Source of the DNA: Hyalella azteca
Lineage: Eukaryota; Arthropoda; Malacostraca; Amphipoda; Hyalellidae
DNA: 64,000 bases
Direction: 5' to 3'
Assembly: GCF_000764305.2 (NCBI RefSeq)
Contig: NW_025935009.1
Location: 1 to 64,000 of the forward strand
Shown here: piece after piece, positions 22,851 to 35,165 of the stretch
How positions within the stretch are numbered: the stretch's first letter is position 1
How the letters are laid out: every line of letters begins with the position of its first letter
Translations under genes and position numbers: made by a program
The notes under the pieces: model-generated
The model's database searches: none
Told to the model about the DNA's origin: nothing
What the model saw: the letters and a program-made list of their open reading frames with translations, nothing else

Positions 22851-23867
22851 TCACATGTTTACTTCTACAATGTCATCCTAGTTTGTGTTGTAGAAATCAT
22901 AGGAATTTTCTATGCCAAATGAATTTTTTTTATTATATCTGCTATTTTTACTTCTAAATTTGTTCTTAGATGTTTACAGCATAATTTTATGTATGACTTG
23001 TATATTTTAGATCCCGAACGGACGAGAAGGGTGTACCTAATAAGCGTGCAAATAAATGGCCAGGCTCTGATTCACTTTTGATTTCTGAAAGAATATTCAA
23101 CTTTACGTTCGGTATTTAGTGTTGAATGCTCACTGAAATAAAAGCTCTAGCCTTCACTCTGTCTTGTGTTATTGTTTACAATAAATTTTGTATTACATTT
23201 TTCGTCTTATTCATAAGCAAATTAACAAAATGAAATTCTGTTTCTTTCAAAAGCTAGTTGGAAGACGCTTTATTTTCCGATTGTCGGGTCAACGTTCCTG
23301 AACGTAGCCAGGCTATCGAGAACTCGATCGCCCGACCTAATCACTGCAGCATTCATAAAATAACAAATTTCCCTTATGCATGCTTTGTTATTCACTGTGG
23401 CTGCTGAACGGAACGGAGGTAGCTGCAAGATTATTTGTGCAAGTTATTATTTTACTTCAACAGTTTTTTACTAAATGATTCTTCCTGTCTACTTGCAATT
23501 CCAGATCTATATTGAGGGTGGTTGCTGGATCTGCTAATTTCTACGCGTAGCCACGATTCTATACTCTGCAATATTTTACTGAAGGGAATTTTGTTAGAAT
23601 GGTTGAACAAATTTGCATTCTAAATTTTAGTTCATTTAACTGCTAAGCCCACCTGTTTACAATTACTGCTTGGGTGATACCCCGCTCTATTTTACTAGAA
23701 TAAGACAACTAAACTAGTATTTACATGCTAGGCAAACGCTCCTGTTGCTCTAGTGCTGCCTTAGATATATTTACAATATTTAGGCTATTATAGGGAATGT
23801 ATGTAAGCTCCACGCCAAAACTTCAACTAAATTCAAATTGCCGTGATATACATGTCATCCACTAGCA
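22851..23867. other. No gene recognised
   Basis: Ordinary AT-rich sequence with AATAAA-type motifs at about 23049 and 23137 that could end a long PLD transcript. Nothing else was seen. Confidence 0.4.
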
Positions 23868-24100
23868 TTTACAACTGATTTCCCTTCCTACCGTAGCTTT
23901 TACAACTGATTTACCTTCCACCGTATATAGCTTTTACAACTGATTTACCTTCCCAACGTAGCATTTACAACTGATTTACCTTCCCAACGTAGCTTTTACA
24001 ACTGATTTACCTTCCCAACGTAGCTTTTACAACTGATTTACCTTCCCAACGTAGCTTTTACAACTGATTTACCTTCACAACGTAGCTTCTACAGCTGATT
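23868..24100. repeat. 30-bp minisatellite
   Basis: About seven units of 30 bp, core 'tttacaactgatttaccttc' followed by 'ccaacgtagc'; the first and last units are more diverged. Confidence 0.9.
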
Positions 24101-26865
24101 CTGATTCATATTCTTCTTTTTCATTGAATGTGTTGCCATTTTGGTCTCGATGTTGATGCCTTTGTTGTTAATTAATGTAGCTGCTGCATAATGTTGATGT
24201 TGGTGGTCTTCTGAAGATTGACTTGAATCAGAGTATGTTGCTATGGATCCTGAATTGAAGAATGTATTTGAGATATGTTTTTATGTTATATTTAAAAATC
24301 TGTCCAGTTATCAATTTATATGATTTATGTTAAATTTAAGAATTTGATTATTTATCATTTAAGTTAATTATTTTGAATCTATGAATGCGTTGAATTGTTA
24401 ATTGTATTATTGGTGTTGAATTGAATGTGTTTTAATACTAATTTTTGTTTTCGATGTTCAACTAAGCAAGATGTTCAAATCAAGTTTTGTTATACATGTT
24501 GACCCGATGCGTGTTGAAAATACGCGATTATATATATGTGCATTAATGTAATGACATTTGAGGTCAACTCTCTTTACTCGTACATTCAGAAACTTGAAGT
24601 GCAATTTGTCTTGATAACAAAAAGCCAAATAATTTCACTATAATTCCATGTAAAAAGTTTCGAAGACCAGCTCCATCACTAATATAATTCTCAGCAAGTA
24701 TAATTAACGTAAAAAAAAGGTAGGAAATATTAAAACCTAAGATAAAATTGAAAATATTAAAACCTTAGAAGCCAGATGAAGAGACTCATGATAACTTATC
24801 TATTAATTATGGAAATTAATACGAGTGAATATTAATAAATATTATTAATTGCAAGCGATTACAAAATACAAGAGTTGTACAGAAAAGCTTCTCGTTTAGA
24901 ACTATACGTTATACAATGTTTCGAAGACTGAAGTTATCGTGCTAGAAACATACGTGCTCACTCTCCCCATTCAGCTGCAAGCCTTCATTCACGTGCTAGT
25001 TTCTGATGGCGATTTTAAGATTTTGGGTTTCAATTCTCGTATCTCAAACTCAGGAAGAAATTGGATCGCTGTATATCTGCAAACGAAAACATTGTCTAAG
25101 CAATGATAGAGTTAATGCACTTGAAATTATTAATTGTTAGGTCTATAGTGTTAACCTTATATACTTAACCAGCGTATCTGAAAATTTGTGCGTAAATCTT
25201 TTCCGTTCGAATTTTGCCGTTCTATTGACGATACTTTTAACCTTGAAGTTTTTAAGTAATGATAAAGTTCTTAACACTCAAAGTCTTCGAAAGCTTTTTA
25301 ATCAAATTATGGAGAAATTACTTGACAGTTTTTTAGCATCCAAGTTGTACGTAAATTTATGCTTTAAGCAAACGAATGATCTACATACTTTTACTGACAC
25401 TTTAACCCAGCAGTGGTTGCGCGATTTACATGTGTGATCCATGCGTATGAAATCGTGATTTTTCAAAAAACCACAGGCGTTAATTTCGAGTAATTTCAGA
25501 TACTTTCAATTGAGTGCTCGAGAAATGTGCTCAAAACTCGTGAATGCCATGCAGTTACGTGTGATGGTTGGGTAGCACGAACTCCTAAAGTCCGTGGATT
25601 ACTCATGTATTCCGCGCGACCAATTACGTATTTCGCGCGAACAAACTTTGGATATGATAAGTTCGTAACACTCAGAGGTTGTAATTAGTTTTTTGATGAT
25701 AATATTTAAGAAAAGGAACTTTATTAACAGGATTCTTACTCAAATAAACTATGACCGATGATCAGATATTTTTTCATCTAAATTTATAAATGGCATATAC
25801 ATCTGTATGCCTCGCGACCATTTTCGTTAGTTCTAAGCGCACTACCACTGCAAGGCTAAATATTTTAGTTTAATAAACTCCATCCGTTCTAATTTTGTTG
25901 AAAAGTATTTGTTGCTAATATGGCGAGGTAGCCACACAGCCTGCCATGTTGCTCGTGTTGTTATGGAGCTAATTTGGCGCCAGTCATGTGTTATTCCTGC
26001 CAGAAATATTAATTGTCCCAGCTGTAGAGACATGAGCATACAATCTTCTACAAATGTAATTATTCTTCATCTTGCACAATTTGTAGTAATTATTTGCTCG
26101 TGTATTCAACAAATATTGCAAATGTCTTAAATTTTTTGCATAAGATTATGTTGACGCACTTGGTTATTCTCCAGCAAGTTTCTCAACGAGAGGAGCGCGT
26201 ATTTTAAGTTGCACAATAATTTGTTCTCTTAATCATAAGTCACAAAAACATTAGCCTGGCGTGGCTAGGGATTAATTACCCTTAATTTTAAATTTTAAAG
26301 AATCTCGTTTCCGTAAGCAAATCTTATTTCTATAAAGTTTTGCATCCAGCCTTCCCAAATGCTTGTATTCAACATATTACAATTGTGATGTCCAACATAT
26401 TTCAATTATTACATTCATTTACTCAAGTTCTGGCAGCAAACTTACTTAAAGCTGAAAATTAGTTCCGTATGCTAATATATTATTTTCCTCCATTGAATGT
26501 TCTGTGAGTCCATCATTACCCAGCCTCCGGTAGGCCTTACAAATTATCTTAGCTACGTAGTTGCTAATCTTGTATTGTTGCTAGTGAGGAAACACGTATG
26601 TAATAGTGGCAGGTATCCATGCTATACTACCGTTATTTTTTGTCGTCCATAAGGCACGATTTGATGGTTTACGAACAATTTCCATGGTCAAATGCGCTGT
26701 CAGTATGAAACTTTTCATTGTTTAGTACGCCATAGTAAAATTATTGAGATAGAACACACGATGCCGATGCTTACACGGGATGTGTTCAAATAGATTATAT
26801 GATGTCAATGCTTACAAGTAGTATAGACAAAGACCTATCATCAAAAGTTGGCATAATACATTAAC
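24101..26865. other. No gene recognised
   Basis: About 2.8 kb of AT-rich DNA. Frames at 25186-25437 (plus) and 25842-26130 lack supporting features. No array, TIR pair or exon with convincing splice sites was found. Confidence 0.4.
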
Positions 26866-28862
26866 GACCGTTTACCCCCGATCAAAACCTTATCATTTAC
26901 CCACGCGGTTGACCGTGCACTTAACCACCGCCGTCAGTAAAGTTTGTAACCTATTCGTTACAGAAAACTCAAGAATTGACCAAGAGCAATTGTCACTACG
27001 GATACTTTTTGGAAATATATAATTGATTTAAATTGTTGAAATATTTCCCAGAACCTGGGTGCTCATCTTTATTAATCAACACAAAGCTATAAGGTACTTT
27101 ATAGGAATTATTACACAGTTCTTGAAACTCTGCAAAGAGCATATCACAAGCAATGTAATTTCACTCTGAATATTCTTTATATCGATGAAAGTTTATTCGA
27201 ATATAATTAGTAGATTTGAATTTGTTCTAAAGGTTTGTCTTGGCAATATGTGTTAGTTTTGATATAAGTAAATTTAACTACAGTTATTGTGTCTTCCACG
27301 GGTGTAAATACTATCAGAAAGATTCTGATTCTTTTCCGTAGCAATATCATAAAAAATAAACACTTTTTTTATTCTGAGGATCTATGTAACTTGGCCAGGT
27401 ACAGAAGCAGTATTCGATTGCACCTTTTTGTGGGCGTCTTTTAGGCGAGTTTTCAAGAAATTCATCAATATTGTCATTGGCGTTGGAAAAAAAGAAATGA
27501 TTTCAGATTTATTTTATCTCTTATCGAAAGCATTCTTCGAAAACTTATATTCAGACTGATGAGTTACTTGCTATACAGGAAAAAGTTGTTGAAATCAATA
27601 AAGTTTTCCAATGGCAACTTCAGTATCAACGATGTTTTCCGCAGTTTGATCTTCCAATTATGAGACAGACACTTCAAACTTGGAGAAGGAAGTACAAGTT
27701 CTTCTGTTCATTTTTACTATCGTCTTTCCACTTATAGAGCATTTTTTAATTGTATTTCTAAAATCCTTTTCAATGATCTAATATATTCACTTAAATTAAA
27801 AGCTGGTTTATTTTGGTGGAGAGATGGTGAATATCATCGCGGATATTATCAATATCAATCTGCAGCTAATTAACATTTCTAGAATCGAACATCACATGCC
27901 TTGGACATCTGTTATTGCGTCATCTATTTTTACAAGTAATTTTCTCAATTTTTTTCCCCTCACAGGCTGCCTTGTACGACAATAGCGCCAACACAAACTG
28001 TATACCTTCTATTAATTTTAATTTCCTTCCATCATAAATCACTATATTTCTTAATTTTTTTAATGAGCTCATCATACTTGACTAGTTGGAATAAATTTTC
28101 TAAACCAAAGCGTAAATATATTACGTTAAGTTAATTGACAATCTTATGTTTATCAATTATTTCATATGGTAAATTAGCTCATATATTTATTGACCGAGAT
28201 TATAAATACATTGAGACGGTTTCGATCACTTTTTTGAGGAAGAGGTTAGAATGAAATCCAACATTGAATTCACATATGTCAGTAATCTTTACTGAATGGT
28301 AAACCCGGAGCTGTGAAATGATGAGCTGGATCAAATTTATATGTTTTCAAACAGGTGTCTCTACAGTTCTCAAACACTTCACTTAATAACAAGGCATCAA
28401 CTTTGATGTAGAGATTATGATAATCTTTCAATTTTTACATTTGAATACATCCAAAACCTCTTTAGCGTGTTCATATTCTTTATCGGATATATGTTTATCA
28501 TTTAATTTGTTATAGAATTCATCCCTCGATGTTGAAATTAATCGAATTAATTCACCGTAGATATCCATGTAATCGTGTGGATACCTTTGTTTTATATCAA
28601 TTTGAACTGTTTATTGTTAGGGAAATGTCTTTTCAATTCCACATGCTCTGATAAATTTTTGATAATTCATCCAATGATGACGACATGAATCTGAAGGTGT
28701 CTAAGAATCTTAAATCTCTTGTTATGTCGCGCTCATTTCCTATGTTTTTATCTACATACGTTCCGACTTTAATGGTTTGTGTGAAACTTTTATATTTTGG
28801 CCAGGTTTTGATCGGGGGCCAATAAATGGTCAGGTTTTATTGAGTAATATGGTCGTTAAATT
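26866..28862 (-). pseudogene. Degraded Polinton/Maverick-like (adintovirus-like) element
   Basis: Minus-strand fragments, broken by stops and frameshifts, resemble two proteins that co-occur in Polintons and related viruses. At about 28285-28725 there are pieces of a protein-primed family B DNA polymerase (for example FLDTFRFMSSSLDEL and, lower down, DALLLSEVFENCR and FDPAHHFTAPGL). At about 27590-27650 a P-loop GRSNCGK is followed directly by a one-base frameshift, as expected of a decayed FtsK/A32-type packaging ATPase. The region is bracketed by inverted similarity: 'ttaacgacc' and 'cccccgatcaaaacct' occur on the left (26866-26903) and, inverted, on the right (28803-28862). It is not functional. 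Polymerase assignment good, ATPase moderate, element borders uncertain. Confidence 0.65.
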
Positions 28863-30669
28863 ATTAAGTTGTTTATGCAAACTATGATGCTAGACCCTCT
28901 TCTATACCACTCCTATACGCGGGTGTGTTTCACAAATACACAGCGCTAAAAAATTGATTGGCGTAAGTCGCAATGTTGCAACGTCACTTCCCTGCCTTCA
29001 CGTGCTACAATTGTTACAAAATACACATTACTATGATCTGTCATCTATACCATTAGTTATTAGTTGTCATTAGTGATAGTTAATTGTGCTGTGAACATCT
29101 TGCCAGATCTGCCTTGTTCTTGCCGTCTGTTGCTCCATGCATTTAGACTGCTTCATTATGTAGTACCATTTTACTGTTATAAATTCATTATTAATTCAAC
29201 GGTCTAAGTATAACTGGAGGTAAAAATTCTACTGACATTGTTTTCTCATAGATTTAAAATGTTATTGATATTTTAGCAATGAACGTAAGTTTTGCTTTCG
29301 TGTCTAATAGCAAGAGATACTGTTTAAAGCTTTAATTGTATTGCTTTGAATATACGAAATTGAAAACGTCAGTATTCGCTTACACCTTGGTCAGATTAAT
29401 TATAATTCACTTTGACGCAAGCTTACTTTCGTACCCAGTGACCCCGCAGAGCTTTAATTTTACTCAAAAAATGTTATGCACATCACGGCGCGTCTGTTCG
29501 ATGCTTGTTTTAGTTTAATTTTCCTGTAGGTTCTTTCAAATCCAGTTGTGTAAGCCGGGCAGTTGTTGGGATGGGTTGTTGTGTAGTCAGTATTCCTTGC
29601 GCATTATTTTGTTTCCCTATTTTCATTTCCAGTGTAATAAAAGAGAGCTTCTGCACCATCGCACCATGCTGCCTAACTAGTGACTATACTGACTAGTGTA
29701 TGATGACATCGGTTTCGTATTGTGGCCTAAGCCCTGCACTACATTGACTACAAGTCTACAAGCTGTCAACAGTCAAGACTCAAGAATCAAGATCTAAAAG
29801 TCCAGTGCAAGGCTGACCGTTGCGGAGGGAGGTTGCGTTGCGGTCGTCGCCTTGTAATGGCAAGCAAGTGTTGCTCAAGTTGCACAAGTGTTCACTCAAC
29901 TGCGCTGTGACTGTTCAGTTTGCACAGAAGTCATTCTCTGAACAATTCATATGCCATGGGATAAATATAATCATTGACAGTGGCTGTTAATCCGGAGCGA
30001 GACATAATAATCCGGGAAATTTGAAAATAAGCAATGTAGAAGATAACATTTGATCCGCAATATCGCAGTTGATACAAAATACGATGAACTATAACAAAAA
30101 ATGACTCCCAATTTCGTAAGGTCACGAATAATATGGAAGCTCATTTGAAACCAAAGTGTTGAAGAACCGAAATAGATACTTTGTGCGGTATATTCATCAT
30201 TTACAATTCGATATTTATATGATAAATTATTTTCCTGAAGTAGATGGTGACTTTGTTTTTTATTTCTAATCCGCAATAGTGGCAAATAATTCGGTACGAT
30301 GAACGGAAATCCATCACGATACGTGACGACTAGGGAGATTCAGATTCACTCATTATCCACATAATAATTATAGACTAAAATGATGAATCCGGGAAATAAT
30401 TTGTGAATAAATGGATTAATGTTAGTCATTACGCTTAGTAAACCTGAAAACCGTTAATCTAAACGAGTTAGCTGCGGGAAATGGTACTAATTAGATAATG
30501 GTCAACTCGCTGAACAACGGTTAACCCTGCAAATGATCAATTCAATTGTTTCACTAGTAGTTAATCAATGGTAAATTAATACAATGCTGTACTCGTTGTT
30601 TCAGTCGAACTTTTTTAAGATTGCTCTTAATTTGTAACCTTACGTGGGCACCCCCAAGGTGCAAGTGCG
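28863..30669. other. No gene recognised
   Basis: AT-rich DNA. 29976-30300 has partly self-similar, inverted short motifs (such as 'acagtggctgttaatccgga' and 'ttagaaataaaaaac'), without clear borders. No supported exon. Confidence 0.35.
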
Positions 30670-30958
30670 CCATTTGTTGACAGTGGTGCCATTTGTTGAC
30701 AGCGGTGCCATTTGTTGACAGGGGTGCCATTTGTTGACAGCGAAACCATCTGTTGACAGCGGCGCCATTTGTTGACAGCGGCGCCACTTGACAGCGGTGC
30801 CATTTGTTGACAGCGAAACCATCTGTTGACAGCGGTGCCATTTGTTGACAGCGGTACCATTTGTTGACAGCGATGCCATTTGTTGACAGCGGTGCCATTT
30901 GTTGACAGCGGTGCCATTTGTTGACAGCGGTGCCATTTGTTGACAGCGGTGCCATNTG
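30670..30958. repeat. 19-bp minisatellite ending in an unresolved base
   Basis: About 15 units of 19 bp, core 'ttgacagcggtgccatttg', with occasional variants. A single N at 30956 lies at the array edge, so copy number may be collapsed. Open frames in all three minus-strand phases are artefacts (19 is not a multiple of 3). Confidence 0.93.
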
Positions 30959-31646
30959 TCGGGATCAACCAATTTCGAGGATGCAGACACTAATTATTGG
31001 TCGCAAAGTTCATATGACGTGCACATTTCTAATGGATTATCTGAGATAGCGAATAAATATTATTGCTCGCAAGCACATTTTCAAGTTCGAACTCGCAAAT
31101 ATATTTGGTTTTTCAATCAGTTCAATTTCAAATTAATTTTTATTTGAAATAAATACATAGAAAGTAATCCTACGTAATGTTTTGGGAAATTTCATTAAAG
31201 TGACTAATTCGTTTACTCTAGACTGGATGTTAAACGAATTCTGACAGATGTTAACAATTGTTGTTGTGACTGAATGACTACTTAAATCGTGGACCAGTAT
31301 CTGACAGTCGCATGGGATCCCCGCGTTATCCTGATAGAATAATCCTGAGGATGTACAGTTGTACACGATAACAACTACAGATGAGGCCAGCGTGAGGCCG
31401 AAGCAGGCGCTGGGGCACCCGAGGTCGGTCCGGTCAGCAGGACGCGGACAGGTTGTCCTACTGAGGGCCGAGGTTGTGGCCTCGTAACACTTCCGCTGAG
31501 TTGTACATTTTCAGATCTTACCTTGTCTGACGCAGAAATGACCCACATAATATCTCTTATAAATGTATTCCCGTTAGTGCTAGCGATAAAACCCATCTGC
31601 TCCATAATTTAACTTACACCTGAAGCCGATATAATCACTGTATATT

Positions 31647-31684
31647 CTGTCTCTTATACACATCTAGATGTGTATAAGAGACAG
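31647..31684. other. Tn5/Nextera mosaic-end junction (library artefact)
   Basis: CTGTCTCTTATACACATCT is followed immediately by its exact reverse complement: 38 bp, the circularisation junction of Nextera mate-pair libraries. It is not genomic sequence. The bases either side were joined by library construction or gap filling and may not be neighbours in the genome. Confidence 0.97.
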
Positions 31685-32879
31685 GCTTCAGTCCTCTCAC
31701 TGCACAGGAAACTGGCCACATAGCTTATCGTACAAGCGGAAGCGCTAGTAAGCATCGTAGCTCTCATGATAAGAAGACATGTGCGCGGTGTTGCCTAAAA
31801 TTTCTTGAGATCTACAGAAATGATTTGCTGAAAGTACATCTTGAACGCCTTTTCACTATTCACATTCTTTAATTTATTGAAGACAGCGACAACAAATTTT
31901 TCTATCGAGAAATTTCGCACAAGAACACAAATATCATTACTTTACTTAATTCTAATCTTAGATTAATAATTTGAGGACATGTCTCAAGACGTTCTATTGT
32001 GAGCGTTTCTTCTTGAAGTTGTGTGTTGGTAGTTGGCTACTTACTTGGCACTCGCAAGCTGCAGTGTCGGGCTGGCAGTGTGAGGTGCTGGTGGTCGAGC
32101 AGCTGAGCTTTCGTCTGACCTGTGGCCAACGTTTATGGGGTCCAAATAAAACTTGAGTAAAAAAATTTATTTGATTCATAATTTTACTCCTGCAGAGCAA
32201 TTATTTTTTATTCATAATAAATGATAAGTGAATAGACATCAGTTTTGTCGTATGTCCATTCCTAGAATATATGTTAAAGCATCTATTGCAAGTTTCGTTT
32301 CGTAAGAATCGTTAAAATGCGTTGAATCTATGGTGGTAAGCTGTCCCCTTCTTTCAGTGGGTGGAGGAGGTTCACTGTTTTCATCAAATTTGAAATTCGT
32401 ACCCATTACGTATATATTGCGTTTAGTGCGCTATAAAACTTCTATTAAAGGGTATATTGCATATATGTAAATTTTCCAGTGCAATCAAATCATGCAACGG
32501 AACGAATAAAAGAGAAATTTTTCGTCGTACCGTTTACTTATTTTATTATATTTGTTCATAAATTTAAAGTTATTTTTGTTGCAAATTAATAATGATAATA
32601 CAGTGACTTATTCATGCGACCTGTCAAGGCAGTAGCCAATCAATACTACTGTACCTTCATAATTACCCTTACAGAATGTGAACTGATGAAAGGCTGAACT
32701 TATTATTTCGCTACCCAAGAAGCGCAGAAAAAAAACATACGGGCAGCTGTCAACCAAACAAATAAAAAATCAGTGTTTATTAATAATACCTGTTGTAGGA
32801 TACCTAATGCCAGAAAAAAATTTTGGAAAACGACACTTTTATACTTAAAGAATTCAAATTAACAAACGAACGATTGCTG

Positions 32880-32991
32880 ATGACCATGTTCCTGAAAAAG
32901 ATGGTGGCCACTGTGGCCACCCGAATCGAGGCAGCCGTCGAGGACTACCAGGAGCGCAAGGACAATGAGGCAGACGAAGGTGAGCTTAGGT
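32880..32991 (+). CDS. Exon-like segment, unknown protein
   Basis: Starting at ATGACCATG the frame codes MFLKKMVATVATRIEAA and then VEDYQERKDNEADE, ending at a good donor (GAAG|GTGAGC at 32991/32992). Codon use is GC-rich at third positions, unlike the surrounding AT-rich DNA, and the peptide is predicted to be helical and charged. It may be the first coding exon of an unrecognised gene. No partner exon was found, and the acceptor or start side is undecided. Confidence 0.3.
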
Positions 32992-34055
32992 TTGAGCCAG
33001 TTTTTTTAATAATTAATTGATTTTTTCTTCTGAATGTTTGAATTTCTAGATGTAACATCAACTAGAAGTTTGAATATGTTATTTCTATAAGACATTACAG
33101 GAGCGAATAAGTGTAAGTAAATAACATATTGAGGAAGAGTATATTTTAATACATTTTTCTTAGTGACCGAAGTCTATAATTAACAGCCACAAGCATGAAG
33201 CAAAACGCGGATGAAGCAGTTGTGCGTGAGATGTTGTCGAGTGTGGTTGTGCCGCTCCATAGTTATGTCCCTGGTTTTCAACAAATTCTGTATTCGCTGT
33301 GGCCCAGACATTATATTATTTATATGCATGCAATATCCAGCTAAGGTACTCGATAAGAGTTGAAAAATGCTTCTGTTACCAATAATGAACTAGCAACAAA
33401 TGGGAACGTTTCATTCTTCTCTAATGACTTCATCCTTGTTTACCAAAGCAGCTTCATAACTCCGACAAGGGGCGCCGAAGACCAGCAGAGGCTTGTGTTA
33501 CGCCATGTTAGATTTGTGATTCAATGAGGCAGTTAGAAGAGAACTGGATCAACTATCAAGTGTTAACCATGGGCTCGGTTTGAGGACATGTTGTGTCACT
33601 TGTGTGTGTCTCCTGCTCTATTTTAAGTGCGTTTTTAACCCGTTCGCGGGCAAGCAGAAGTGTCAAGTAGCAGAACTAAACAGTAAACACTAATCACAGA
33701 AATTCATTTTTATGAAACCAACACTAAGACTAATTAAGTATGATCATATGATGTATGAACAGATGCAAAATATATTTACTTGTTTGTACTTTCCAAAATC
33801 TTGCATATTGAAGTAGTAATAATAATAATTTATTAAATATNACCTAGTGTTTTTGCAGTATTTCGACACGCAAATGTATGACGTCACCATTTCAACCATC
33901 AATGAACGCATGGAACTAAAACAAAGCTTAATATAAAGGAAAAACTAGAGAAGTGACGGAATTACCTACGATGTTGGAATATACCGCGTTTACCCTAGGC
34001 TGAAGTTGAACTAGTGCCTTGGTCCTAGTTGGGAAAAAACAAAAAGTCCGACTTT

Positions 34056-35165
34056 TTTCTGAAATATTGCAACTAGTATCATATAATTTCAGTAGGTATG
34101 AAATCTTGCAGCTCTAATGTCATGTATTTTTATTTGTTTGAAGTAATTGCAGTTCACAAACACATCATTTCATAACATTTTCAACTTTTGCAGGACTTAG
34201 TTGTTAGTACCACGCTGCATGCCCCCACCAAAATATCCTGTATAACAAGTCAACCCATACAGTGTGGAATTCTAGAGGGATAATAAATTAACCAGTACAC
34301 ATAGCATATTGGAAAGCAAGACCTGAAAGCTTGGAAAGGCCAGGAACTTTACACTTTGTCTATTATTTACATATCCTATCCCTTTCCAGAATTTCATTTG
34401 TGATTGGTTTGTTATTTTAGCCACTTTTAGCTTTCCAGCTTTGATTGGATAATGGAATTGTAATATTATCTGCTTTCAAGCTGTGATTGGCTGATGGGGA
34501 TGCTTTCAAGCTGTGATTGGTTGTGCCCATAAGCCCCACCCCCAAGTATGATATATGTAATACAGTACTGGTTAACTAAATAACGGTACTTAACTGAAAC
34601 TTGATCATTACAAACAAAAGGCCTGGAAATTGTTTAAAAAAAACAATAAATGTAAGACAAGTAAAAAATAACAAACAACAGAAATTCAAATAATTCTATT
34701 ACAAACCTAATGTACTATACAATTGAAACATTTTGTCCACTTTTGATCCTCTTTTTTGTTTATAGTCAGTCTCCTGGCAGGCTGGCAGAGCACTGTATCC
34801 AAGGAAAGCTTTTCACCTTGGGTGGATAGCTTTTTTATAAGTGAACTTCCATTCTTAGAATTCCAGCCTGCGAACCCAAAATGTTTTGTTAGAGATCACA
34901 TAGTTTTGGTCATGTCAAACTGCATCATCACATGTTAAGTTGTCTCTAAAGTAAAGACAAATGTTATTGTTGCTGTTTCTATGGAAAAGAAACAGTTATT
35001 GTTGCCGTTCTATTCTGGGTAACATGTGCACAGTACTTTCAAATGAGTTTGCAGCTTGTTAATGGCTCTTCATGGCTGGGATATGGAATTCACAGCTCAA
35101 AAAAAAATTGAATCATTGCTTGCAAGTCCATAAAACCATGGCTTGAAAAATCCAGTTGGGGTTCA
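34056..35165. repeat. Dispersed repeat split by a MITE (second copy)
   Basis: Homologous to 15165-15655 before (34056-34259) and after (34871-35165) the inserted MITE, giving a nested insertion. Confidence 0.7.
34260..34870. mobile_element. hAT-like MITE, copy 2 (nested)
   Basis: 611-bp relative of 5704-6272 with the same ends (CAGTGTGGAATTCTAG... and ...TTAGAATTCCAGCCTG) and four ATTGG boxes between about 34398 and 34520. It is inserted next to 'aaccca', which recurs on the right side as 'cgaaccca'. The unfilled site survives at 15383-15390 in the other copy of the host repeat. Confidence 0.82.

Larger units (their letters stand above)
30959..34055. other. No firmly recognised gene; assembly junction inside
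   Basis: Contains the Tn5 mosaic-end junction at 31647-31684 and a single N at 33841. Minus-strand open frames at 31133-31605 are GC-rich in part (31380-31500) but no family was recognised. A short minus-strand segment at 32051-32117 has splice-like ends (CCACAG| and CAA|GTAAGT) and four Cys in 25 codons; too little to call. The exon-like plus-strand segment at 32880-32991 is listed separately. Confidence 0.35.

Noticed and set aside
22371..22922. 183-codon plus-strand ORF
   Set aside because: It is the composite minisatellite at 22544-22850; no other support.
31133..31605. Minus-strand open frames with a GC-rich middle and a GTAAGA donor
   Set aside because: The two frames do not join with a plausible intron (only about 26 nt), and the nearby Tn5 junction makes context unreliable.
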